A stretch of DNA of 64,000 nt from DATLFP01 sp035540955 (lineage in GTDB: Bacteria > Actinomycetota > Acidimicrobiia > Acidimicrobiales > CADCSY01), in NCBI GenBank assembly GCA_035540955.1, contig DATLFP010000252.1:1-64000 (forward strand), in the 5' to 3' direction. Of this stretch, positions 54,039 through 60,607 are shown in pieces; within the stretch, counting starts at the first letter, position 1; every line of letters begins with the position of its first letter. The translations under genes and the position numbers were made by a program. The notes under the pieces were generated by a model. That model saw nothing but the letters and a program-made list of their open reading frames with translations. It made no database searches and was not told the DNA's origin.

Positions 54039-55127
54039 ATGCTCTTCGTGGACGACCCCGAGAGCGCAGACAGCGACATGGATCCAGAGGGCGGGGCGGC
54101 ATCGGAGCCGCCGCGGATCCCCTCCGACGTCTTCGTCGAGGTCGTGCGGCTCCTGATCGTGGCGCTCGGCACCGGCGTCGGCCAGGCGACCGCCGACGGG
54201 ACCGGGGCCGCACTCGGCGCGTGCGGGGGCTACGTCGTGGGCGGCGTCCTCGGGCGGTTCCTCCGCCGAGCCACGGGCCGCTTCGAGGCGACCGTGGAGC
54301 GGACCCCGGCCATCACCCTCGTCGCCGGCGCCATCGGCGCCCTCGTGGCCGCCCTCATCGGCGGCATCGTCGGCCTGGCGGCGGTCGTGCTGCTCCCGGA
54401 CCGGTGGGGCTACCCGGTGATGGGGATCGCGGCGTGGACCGGCGTCTACGCCGGCTTCCAGGTGGGTGCCCGCAAGGGAAGCGAGCTGGTGCGCCAGGTG
54501 CGCAGCGACGGCTCGCTCCTGCCCGAGCAGCCCCGCACGCCGCTGGTGCTGATCGATTCGAGCGCGGCGATGGACGGACGGCTGCTCGTGCTGGCCCGGT
54601 CCGGCTTCCTGCCCGGCTACCCGGCCGTGGCCCGCTTCGTGCTCGACGAGCTGCAGGGTCTGGCCGACGCCGCCGACCCGACCCGCCGACGCCGGGCCCG
54701 GCGGGCGCTCGAGAGCCTCGAGTCGCTGCGGGTGGAGGGACCGGGGCTCGTCGTCCTGCCCGACGAGGTCCCCGAGCGGGACGAGGTCGACGCCAAGCTC
54801 GTCGCCCTCGCCCTCCGGCTCCACGCCGCCGTGCTCACCGCCGATCGGGGCCTGGCCGGCGTCGGCGCCGTCGAGGGCGTCCGATGCCTCGACGTGGTGC
54901 AGCTGGCCGAGGGGCTCCGACCCGGGCTGGTTCCTGGCCAGACCGTGGAGGTCCGCATCACCCGCGAGGGTCGTGACCCCGGCCAGGGTGTCGGCTTCCT
55001 CGAGGACGGGGCGATGGTCGTCGTGTACGACGCGGCCGCCCACATGGGCGAGGAGGTCACCGCCGAGGTGACCACCAGCGTCCCGACGTCGAAGGGCCGC
55101 ATGTACTTCGCAAGAATGCAGGAGTGA
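54039..55127 (+). CDS. PIN/TRAM-domain membrane protein (YacL-like)
   Basis: The 362-residue protein has an acidic N-terminus, three or four spans (about 28-145; ITLVAGAIGALVAALIGGIV), a PIN domain (LVLIDSSAAMDGRLLVLARS, VARFVLDELQGLADAADPTR, HAAVLTADRGLAGVGA with acidic nuclease residues) and a C-terminal TRAM domain (GLVPGQTVEVRITREGRDPG, GVGFLEDGAMVVVYDAAAHM). This is the YacL layout; the PIN domain may cut RNA. AGGGAG precedes ATG 54039. Its stop overlaps ispD in GTGA, the usual link to the isoprenoid genes. Confidence 0.9.
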   Translation: MLFVDDPESADSDMDPEGGAASEPPRIPSDVFVEVVRLLIVALGTGVGQATADGTGAALGACGGYVVGGVLGRFLRRATGRFEATVERTPAITLVAGAIGALVAALIGGIVGLAAVVLLPDRWGYPVMGIAAWTGVYAGFQVGARKGSELVRQVRSDGSLLPEQPRTPLVLIDSSAAMDGRLLVLARSGFLPGYPAVARFVLDELQGLADAADPTRRRRARRALESLESLRVEGPGLVVLPDEVPERDEVDAKLVALALRLHAAVLTADRGLAGVGAVEGVRCLDVVQLAEGLRPGLVPGQTVEVRITREGRDPGQGVGFLEDGAMVVVYDAAAHMGEEVTAEVTTSVPTSKGRMYFARMQE

Positions 55128-55765
55128 CCACCTGGGCGATCGTCGTCGCCGCCGGACGCGGCGAGCGGTTCGGTCGCCCCAAGCAGTTCGAGCGCCTGGC
55201 GGGTCGTCGGGTGGTCGACTGGGCCCTCGACGACGCCCGGGACGCCTGTGACGGCGTCGTGCTCGTCGTGCCCCCCGGACACGACGAGCCGAGCGGTCCC
55301 CGCGGCTGGCTCGGCGAGGTCCCCGTCGTCGTCGGGGGTGACTCCCGGAGCGAGTCGGTCCGGCGCGGGCTGGCGTCCGTGCCCGAGGATGCCGAGGTGA
55401 TCGTGGTCCACGACGCAGCTCGCCCGGCCGCGGGCGTCGGGCTGTTCCGGGCGGTGATCGACGCCGTGCGGGCGGGCGCCGACGGCGCCGTGCCGGGCGT
55501 GGCGGTGGTCGACACCGTGAAGCGCGTCGACGGTGACGTCGTGGTCGAGACCCTCGACCGGAGAACCCTCGTGGCCGTGCAGACGCCGCAGGCGTTCCGG
55601 GCGTCGGCCCTCCGATCGGCGCACGCCGCGGCGGCCGAGGCGACCGACGATGCCGCGCTCGTCGAGCGGGCGGGAGGCAAGGTGGTGGTCGTGCCCGGAC
55701 ACCTCGCGAACCGCAAGATCACCGAGCCCGGGGACCTCGACGCCATCGAGCAGGCGCTCGGATGA
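55124..55765 (+). CDS. ispD: 2-C-methyl-D-erythritol 4-phosphate cytidylyltransferase
   Basis: The 213-residue MEP-pathway enzyme starts TTWAIVVAAGRGERFGRPKQ (nucleotide-binding AAG.G.R) and shows VVGGDSRSESVRRGLASVPE, VIVVHDAARPAAG and LVAVQTPQAFRASALRSAHA. It adds CMP to methylerythritol phosphate. GTG 55124 overlaps the PIN/TRAM stop; its own stop overlaps ispF in ATGA. Confidence 0.95.
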   Translation: MTTWAIVVAAGRGERFGRPKQFERLAGRRVVDWALDDARDACDGVVLVVPPGHDEPSGPRGWLGEVPVVVGGDSRSESVRRGLASVPEDAEVIVVHDAARPAAGVGLFRAVIDAVRAGADGAVPGVAVVDTVKRVDGDVVVETLDRRTLVAVQTPQAFRASALRSAHAAAAEATDDAALVERAGGKVVVVPGHLANRKITEPGDLDAIEQALG

Positions 55766-56253
55766 CCTCGGCCGACCACGCCATCCGGGTGGGCTTGGGC
55801 TTCGACGTGCACCCCTTCGCCACCGACGGCCCGGCGCTGGTGCTCGGGGGCATCCGGTTCGAGGGTCCCGGCCTGGCCGGCCACAGCGACGGGGATGTGA
55901 TCGCCCACGCCGTGATCGACGCCGTGCTCGGGGCGGCAGGGCTGGGCGACATCGGCACGCACTTCCCCGACTCCGACCCGTCCCTCGCCGGTGCCGACAG
56001 CGTGGCGCTGCTGGCTCAGGCGGCGGGCGCCGTCCGGGCCGCCGGGTGGGAGCCGGTCAACGCCGACTGCAGCGTCGTGCTGGACGCGCCGAAGCTGGCG
56101 CCCCGACGGGCCGAGATGGAGGCGCGGCTCACCGAGGCGCTCGGGGCCCCGGTCACGATCAAGGGGAAGCGGCCCGAGGGCGTGGGCGCCCTGGGGCGAG
56201 GGGAGGGGATCGCAGCATGGGCCGTCGCCCTGGTCCAGCGCGCCGCGACGTAG
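55762..56253 (+). CDS. ispF: 2-C-methyl-D-erythritol 2,4-cyclodiphosphate synthase
   Basis: The 163-residue enzyme has zinc-binding residues in VGLGFDVHPFATDGPALVLG (DVHPF) and GHSDGDVIAHAVIDAVLGAA, then GDIGTHFPDSDPSLAGADS and NADCSVVLDAPKLAPRRAEM. It forms the cyclodiphosphate from the IspD/IspE product. ATG 55762 is coupled to ispD. cysS, often next, is missing; rlmB overlaps the 3' end. Confidence 0.95.
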   Translation: MTSADHAIRVGLGFDVHPFATDGPALVLGGIRFEGPGLAGHSDGDVIAHAVIDAVLGAAGLGDIGTHFPDSDPSLAGADSVALLAQAAGAVRAAGWEPVNADCSVVLDAPKLAPRRAEMEARLTEALGAPVTIKGKRPEGVGALGRGEGIAAWAVALVQRAAT

Positions 56254-57029
56254 GGCGCCGCTCGCCATCGCCGTCCCCCGGCCCGCGAGGGCTCGGGGGC
56301 GAGCAGGTCGAGGGCCGGCACGCCGTCCGGGAGCTCCTGCTCGCCGGCCGTCGCCGGGTGCGGGACGTGTGGCTCGCCGAGGACGTCGATCCCGCCCCGA
56401 TCCTCGAGGACATCCGCCAGCTGGCGGCCGAGGCCCGGGTGGCGGTGAAGCGGGTGAGCAGGACCCAGCTCGATCACGAGGCCCGTTCCGACGCGCCCCA
56501 GGGGGTGCTGGCGCATGCCGCGCCGATCCCCGAGGCCGACCTCGAGCGCCTCGCCGCGGGTGACGGCGACCGGGGGACGCCGTTCCTGCTCGCCGTCGAC
56601 GGCATCACCGATCCGCAGAACCTGGGGGCGCTCCTGCGCACCGCGGAGTGCGCCGGCGCCACCGGGGTGGTGCTGCCCCGCCACCGGGTGGCCCATGTGA
56701 CCCCGACGGTGGCGAAGGCGGCGGCCGGGGCCATCGAGCACCTCCCGATCGCCCTCGTGGGCGGGCTGCCCTCGGCCCTTGCCCGCCTCCGGGACCTGGG
56801 GGTGTGGATCGTCGGCCTCGACGGTGCCGGTGACACCTCGGTGTTCGACCTCCAGGTCGCCTCCGAGCCCCTCGCCCTCGTGCTCGGCGCCGAGGGGCGA
56901 GGCCTGTCCCGGCTGGTCCGGGAGCGCTGCGACGTGCTGGCCGCCATCCCCCTGCGGGGTGCGCTGTCTTCCCTCAACGTGAGCGCGGCCGCCGCGGTGG
57001 CCTGCTACGAGGTGGCCCGGCGCCGGTAG
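56217..57029 (+). CDS. rlmB: TrmH/SpoU-family rRNA methyltransferase (RlmB-like)
   Basis: The 270-residue protein has a short basic N-terminus, an L30-like substrate domain (EQVEGRHAVRELLLAGRRRV) and a SpoU knot domain: FLLAVDGITDPQNLGALLRT (motif 1), PLALVLGAEGRGLSRLVRER (motif 2) and IPLRGALSSLNVSAAAAVAC (motif 3). It probably 2'-O-methylates a guanosine in 23S rRNA. ATG 56217 lies 37 bp inside ispF; the later start candidates lose the L30-like domain. Confidence 0.9.
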   Translation: MGRRPGPARRDVGRRSPSPSPGPRGLGGEQVEGRHAVRELLLAGRRRVRDVWLAEDVDPAPILEDIRQLAAEARVAVKRVSRTQLDHEARSDAPQGVLAHAAPIPEADLERLAAGDGDRGTPFLLAVDGITDPQNLGALLRTAECAGATGVVLPRHRVAHVTPTVAKAAAGAIEHLPIALVGGLPSALARLRDLGVWIVGLDGAGDTSVFDLQVASEPLALVLGAEGRGLSRLVRERCDVLAAIPLRGALSSLNVSAAAAVACYEVARRR

Positions 57030-57138
57030 CCCGGTCGGACTAGCCCGCGTGGCCTGCCGAAGGGCGGATCTTTCGGAAATACCTGGTCAGAGCGGACATC
57101 TTTTCGGGTAGGAGCACAAGGAATCGCGCCCGGCGACG

Positions 57139-57183
57139 TTGACAGTGACCAGGGGAGTGACTAGAAGTGTCAATAGTCACTCC
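57139..57183 (+). promoter_or_regulatory. Strong promoter with a perfect palindrome over -10/+1 (sigH-like gene)
   Basis: TTGACA (57139-57144), 17 bp, TAGAAG (57162-57167). GGAGTGACTA (57154-57163) and TAGTCACTCC (57174-57183) are perfect 10-bp arms with a 10-bp gap, covering the -10 and the expected start site. This looks like an operator. The transcript would have a leader of about 95 nt. Confidence 0.7.
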
Positions 57184-57275
57184 AGGCCATGCCGCGTCTG
57201 CTTCGGTGGTCATCCGGCTGGTGATGGTGAGTGGCTCGGTCACCACAACACACATCACACCCGCAGGAGCCGCAC

Positions 57276-57938
57276 GTGTCCCGCTTCGCCGCAACCGCCC
57301 TGGCCGACCGCACCGACGACGAGCTGGCCGTGCAGGCCCAGCAGGGCGATCGCCTCGCCCAGCAGACCCTGATCGAGCGCTACCGGCGCTTCGCCCGGGC
57401 CAAGGGCCGGGGGTACTTCCTCGTCGGGGGCGACAGCGACGACATCGAGCAGGAGGCCCTGATCGGGCTCTACAAGGCGATCCGCGACTACCTGCCGGAG
57501 CGCCAGGCCAGCTTCCGGGCCTTCGCCGAGCTGTGCATCACCCGCCAGATCATCACCGCCATCAAGACCGCCACCCGCCAGAAGCACCAGCCGCTGAACC
57601 AGTACGTGTCGATCTCGGGGTCCCGCCCGACCGACGATCAGCAGAGCGACCGGGTGGTCGAGGACCTGCTCGACGACTCCCCGTCCTCGGATCCCGCCGA
57701 CCAGGTCGTCTCGGGCGAGCGGCTCGACAACCTGCGGGGGGCCATGGCCGAGATGCTGTCCGGCCTCGAGGTCGACGTGCTGCGGCTCTATGTCGAGGGC
57801 AAGAGCTACCAGGAGATCGGCGAGGTCCTGGGCCGCCACGTGAAGTCGATCGACAACGCCCTGCAGCGCATCAAGCGCAAGGTCGACACCCACCTCGCCG
57901 GTGAGGCGGCCGCCGATCTTGCCGTCTTCGCTCGCTGA
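57276..57938 (+). CDS. Spo0H/SigH-like RNA polymerase sigma factor
   Basis: The 220-residue sigma factor matches Bacillus Spo0H in its core: GDSDDIEQEALIGLYKAIRD, YLPERQASFRAFAELCITRQ, IITAIKTATRQKHQPLNQYV (region 2), and LYVEGKSYQEIGEVLGRHVK, SIDNALQRIKRKVDTHL (region 4). This type directs transition-state genes in Firmicutes; the regulon here is unknown. GTG 57276 has AGGAG (57265-57269). A strong promoter with a palindromic operator-like element lies 95-140 bp upstream. No anti-sigma gene is adjacent; a tRNA on the other strand follows. Confidence 0.9.
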   Translation: MSRFAATALADRTDDELAVQAQQGDRLAQQTLIERYRRFARAKGRGYFLVGGDSDDIEQEALIGLYKAIRDYLPERQASFRAFAELCITRQIITAIKTATRQKHQPLNQYVSISGSRPTDDQQSDRVVEDLLDDSPSSDPADQVVSGERLDNLRGAMAEMLSGLEVDVLRLYVEGKSYQEIGEVLGRHVKSIDNALQRIKRKVDTHLAGEAAADLAVFAR

Positions 57939-57942
57939 CCAG

Positions 57943-58015
57943 AGCCCGAGGTGGGACTCGAACCCACTACCTACGCTTTACAAGAGCGTTGCTCTGCCAG
58001 ATGAGCTACTCGGGC
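57943..58015 (-). tRNA. tRNA-Thr (anticodon TGT), CCA not encoded
   Basis: On the minus strand GCCCGAG opens the acceptor and CTCGGGC closes it. The anticodon stem ACGCT/AGCGT encloses CTTGTAA, anticodon TGT (plus-strand 57980-57982). The T arm GTGGG-TTCGAGT-CCCAC is standard. It is the second threonine isoacceptor in the window. Confidence 0.97.
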
Positions 58016-58104
58016 GCGCGGTGAACGCTAACGCCCCCGGCGCGAGCCGAGCCCGGGGCGAGGGTGCTTGCATCGAGGGGGGTGCCAGGCCAGGCTGGAT
58101 CTCG

Positions 58105-58380
58105 ATGTTCCCCTCGGACCGGCCGCTCTCCGACCGCGACCGCGCCATCCTCGACTTCGAGCGGTCGTGGTGGGTCTCGGCGACGGGCTCCAAGGAGCAC
58201 GCGATCCGCGAGGTCCTCGGGATCTCCTCCGGCCGGTACTACAGCCTGCTGAACGGTCTGCTCGACCTCCCTTCGGCGCTCGCGTACGACCCGCTCGTCG
58301 TCCGGCGCCGGCGCCGCGATCGTGACGCCCGCCGCCGGGCCCGCTACGAGGGCCGGTCCGCCGGCCCGTCCGTCCGATGA
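58105..58380 (+). CDS. DUF3263 protein
   Basis: The 91-residue protein reads LSDRDRAILDFERSWWVSAT, GSKEHAIREVLGISSGRYYS and LLNGLLDLPSALAYDPLVVR, then an arginine-rich tail. This is the DUF3263 family, found across actinobacteria and having an HTH-like central part (IREVLGISSGRYYSLLN). It often sits, as here, in front of a LytR_C gene with ATGA coupling. A DNA-binding role is likely but unproven. Confidence 0.88.
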   Translation: MFPSDRPLSDRDRAILDFERSWWVSATGSKEHAIREVLGISSGRYYSLLNGLLDLPSALAYDPLVVRRRRRDRDARRRARYEGRSAGPSVR

Positions 58381-58928
58381 GGCGGGGCCAGCACGCGGCG
58401 GACGACGGGTCCTTCGGCCGGTCGGCGGGCGGGGCGATGGCCCGCGGCGTCGCCCTGATCGTCGTCGCCGTGCTGCTGGGCGTGATCCTGCTCCGGGCGA
58501 CCGACGACGCCGAGCCGTTCCGGGCCGTCGACACCAACGGCTCGACTGCGACGACCGACACCACCGTCCCCGGCGACGACCCGGTGACGGACCCGACCGA
58601 CACCACCCTGCCGGAGGCCCGAAACCCGGCCGAGGTCACCGTGCTCGTCGCCAACGGCGCTCGCATCAACGGGCTCGCCGGGCGGGTCTCGGACCAGCTC
58701 AAGGCCGCCAACTACGTGGTCGCCGAACCCGACAACACCAAGGCGCCGGCCGACGCGTCGATGGTCTTCTACGCCGCCGGCTACGAAGCCGACGCCGCCG
58801 CCGTCGCCGCCCTGCTGAACCCGGCGCCGGCCACCGCGCCGCTTCCCGAACCGCCACCGGTGGACGACATGAAGGGCGCGCAGATCCTCGTGGTGGCGGC
58901 GGCCGATCTCGCCACCGCGGCCGGCTGA
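58377..58928 (+). CDS. LytR_C-domain membrane protein
   Basis: The 183-residue protein has a cytoplasmic N-terminus, a span at about residues 22-40 (MARGVALIVVAVLLGVILLR), a Thr/Asp-rich linker and a LytR C-terminal domain (EVTVLVANGARINGLAGRVS, DQLKAANYVVAEP, VFYAAGYEADAAAVAALL). This domain is found with LCP cell-wall ligases; here it stands alone. ATG 58377 overlaps the DUF3263 stop. Confidence 0.86.
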   Translation: MRRGQHAADDGSFGRSAGGAMARGVALIVVAVLLGVILLRATDDAEPFRAVDTNGSTATTDTTVPGDDPVTDPTDTTLPEARNPAEVTVLVANGARINGLAGRVSDQLKAANYVVAEPDNTKAPADASMVFYAAGYEADAAAVAALLNPAPATAPLPEPPPVDDMKGAQILVVAAADLATAAG

Positions 58929-58929
58929 A

Positions 58930-58957
58930 CCCGCCCGCGGCCGTCCCCGTACGCGGG
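58930..58957. terminator. Hairpin between convergent genes
   Basis: CGCCCGCG/CGCGGGCG, 8 perfect bp with a 12-nt loop, in the 32-bp gap between two converging stops. Confidence 0.6.
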
Positions 58958-58960
58958 CGC

Positions 58961-59752
58961 TCAGGCCAGCCGGACAGTCCGCGACGTGACGCGGACCGTG
59001 AGGGTGCCCCGCACCGGGTCGCGCAGCTCACCGAGGGGCGGGCGGATCTCGAGGTCGAACACGCCGTCGGTGGTCGAGGACGACGAGCGCACGGCGCCGT
59101 CGATCAGGTCGTGGGCCGCGCGCTGCTCGGTCTCCTGCTCGCCGTCGAGCACGACCACCTCCCCGGCGGTCGCTCGCTGCTCGAGCCGGAACCGCAGCAC
59201 CGAGGTCGTGGCGAGCCGGGCGACCTCGTGGTCGCCCTCGATGCCGAGCCCGACGAGCCGGCCGGCACCCGACAGCCGGGCCCGGTCGGCGCTGCCGGGC
59301 ACGGTGACCCGGTCCTCGATCGTCCAGCGCTCGCCGGGTGCCAGCGAGCCGTCAGGGGGTGCGACGGCGGCCGCCGGGAAGATCTCGCTGATGCCGAGGA
59401 GGCCGGCGACCTCGTCGGGGATCGTGTCGTCGGACTCGATCGACTCCAGCTGGGCGGCCCGGTCGAAGCGCACGACGAAGGTGCGCACCCGCCCGCTGGC
59501 GTCACCCAGGATCACCTGCACCCGGACCCCGTCGGCCCCGGCGTCGAGCACGGTGTGCTCCGACTGGAGCACGACCTCCTCGTCGCGGCGCTCCGGCGCC
59601 GAACCGGGCAGGCGGACCTCGCTCGTCGATCGGACCGTGACCTCGTAGCGGTACACGGCGCCGACCTCGGGTCGGAACGCCAGCTGCACCGTGTCGTCCC
59701 GGCAGGCGGCGAGGAGGAGCACGAGCACGACCAGGCCCGTCCAGCGCCGCAT
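58961..59752 (-). CDS. Putative secreted lipoprotein
   Basis: The 263-residue protein starts MRRWTGLVVLVLLLAACRDD; LAAC is a lipobox, so the mature cysteine should carry lipid. The rest is rich in beta strands (VGAVYRYEVTVRSTSEVRL, VLDAGADGVRVQVILGDASG, RTFVVRFDRAAQLESIE) and resembles DUF6263-type proteins. ATG 59752 is preferred over TTG 59761 because TACGTT (minus strand, 59765-59760) ends 7 nt before it. It is divergent from otsB with overlapping -10 boxes. Function unknown. Confidence 0.78.
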   Translation of the reverse strand: MRRWTGLVVLVLLLAACRDDTVQLAFRPEVGAVYRYEVTVRSTSEVRLPGSAPERRDEEVVLQSEHTVLDAGADGVRVQVILGDASGRVRTFVVRFDRAAQLESIESDDTIPDEVAGLLGISEIFPAAAVAPPDGSLAPGERWTIEDRVTVPGSADRARLSGAGRLVGLGIEGDHEVARLATTSVLRFRLEQRATAGEVVVLDGEQETEQRAAHDLIDGAVRSSSSTTDGVFDLEIRPPLGELRDPVRGTLTVRVTSRTVRLA

Positions 59753-59759
59753 CCCGGCC

Positions 59760-59769
59760 AACGTACCGT
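59760..59769. promoter_or_regulatory. Overlapping divergent -10 boxes
   Basis: AACGTACCGT holds TACGTT on the minus strand (7 nt before ATG 59752) and TACCGT on the plus strand (6 nt before GTG 59776). The two boxes share GTA, so only one polymerase can bind at a time. Confidence 0.6.
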
Positions 59770-59775
59770 GGTGCG

Positions 59776-60516
59776 GTGGCGGACGTGCTCGAGCCCCTGC
59801 GGGACGATCCGGCGCGGAGCGCGGTGCTCACCGACTTCGACGGCACCCTCTCGCCCATCGTCGAGGACTGGACGGCGGCCCGGCCGCTCCCGGGGGTGCG
59901 CGACCTCCTCGAGGCGCTCGCCCGCCGCTACGCCGTGGTCGGGGTGATCTCGGGACGGCCGGTCGCCTACCTGGCCGAGCAGCTCGGGACGGCGCTCCGA
60001 CTGGCCGGCCTGTACGGCCTGGAGAGCGTGATCGACGGCCAGCGGGTGGCGGCCGAGGGCGCCGAGGAGTGGCGGGAGCGCATCGACCGGGCGGCGGAGT
60101 CGGCCACCAACCGCTTCGGCTCCCTCGTCGAGCACAAGGGCCTGTCGATGACGGTGCACTTCCGGACCCGCCCCGAGATCGCCGAGGAGGTGGCGGCGTG
60201 GGCCCGGCGTGAGCAGCGGCGATCGGGGCTCGAGCTCCGGGCGGCCAAGGCGTCGGTGGAGCTCCACCCGCCCGTCACCTTCGACAAGGGAACGGTGGTC
60301 GAGGTCGCCGTCGGCACGCTCGACGCCGTCTGCTTCCTCGGCGACGACGTCGGCGACCTGCCGGCGTTCGATGCCCTCGACCGGCTCGGCGCCCGGGGCG
60401 TCCACGCGGTGAAGATCGGTGTCCGCACCTCCGAGGCGCCGACCGTCCTCCTCGACCGCGCCGATCTCGTGGTCGAGGGTCCCGTCGGCGCCGTCGAGGT
60501 GCTCCGCACCCTCTGA
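59776..60516 (+). CDS. otsB: Trehalose-6-phosphate phosphatase
   Basis: The 246-residue HAD phosphatase has SAVLTDFDGTLSPIVEDWTA (motif I, nucleophile Asp), GVISGRPVAYLAEQLG (motif II), the lysine of KASVELHPPVTFDKGTVVEV (motif III) and CFLGDDVGDLPAFDALD (motif IV). It releases trehalose from trehalose 6-phosphate. Leaderless GTG start. It faces the GT20 gene tail to tail across a palindromic repeat, rather than forming the usual otsBA operon. Confidence 0.92.
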   Translation: MADVLEPLRDDPARSAVLTDFDGTLSPIVEDWTAARPLPGVRDLLEALARRYAVVGVISGRPVAYLAEQLGTALRLAGLYGLESVIDGQRVAAEGAEEWRERIDRAAESATNRFGSLVEHKGLSMTVHFRTRPEIAEEVAAWARREQRRSGLELRAAKASVELHPPVTFDKGTVVEVAVGTLDAVCFLGDDVGDLPAFDALDRLGARGVHAVKIGVRTSEAPTVLLDRADLVVEGPVGAVEVLRTL

Positions 60517-60535
60517 GATCCTGCCGACCAACGCT

Positions 60536-60584
60536 GTTCTGTGTCGACCTTGCGTGTCCATGGCACGCAAGGACGACACGGAAC
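60536..60584. repeat. 49-bp palindromic element, copy 2 (terminator-like)
   Basis: Outer arms GTTCTGTGTCG/CGACACGGAAC (one G-T wobble) and inner arms CCTTGCGTG/CACGCAAGG. 40/49 identical to the element at 25254-25302, with compensated changes. It lies between convergent genes. Confidence 0.75.
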
Positions 60585-60607
60585 GCTGCTCCGCGAGGGA
60601 GCTGCGG

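Noticed and set aside
53169..55043. Minus-strand open frame of about 624 codons spanning the Crp, PIN/TRAM and dienelactone hydrolase genes
   Set aside because: Antisense to three recognisable proteins, with repetitive Arg/Gly/His composition.
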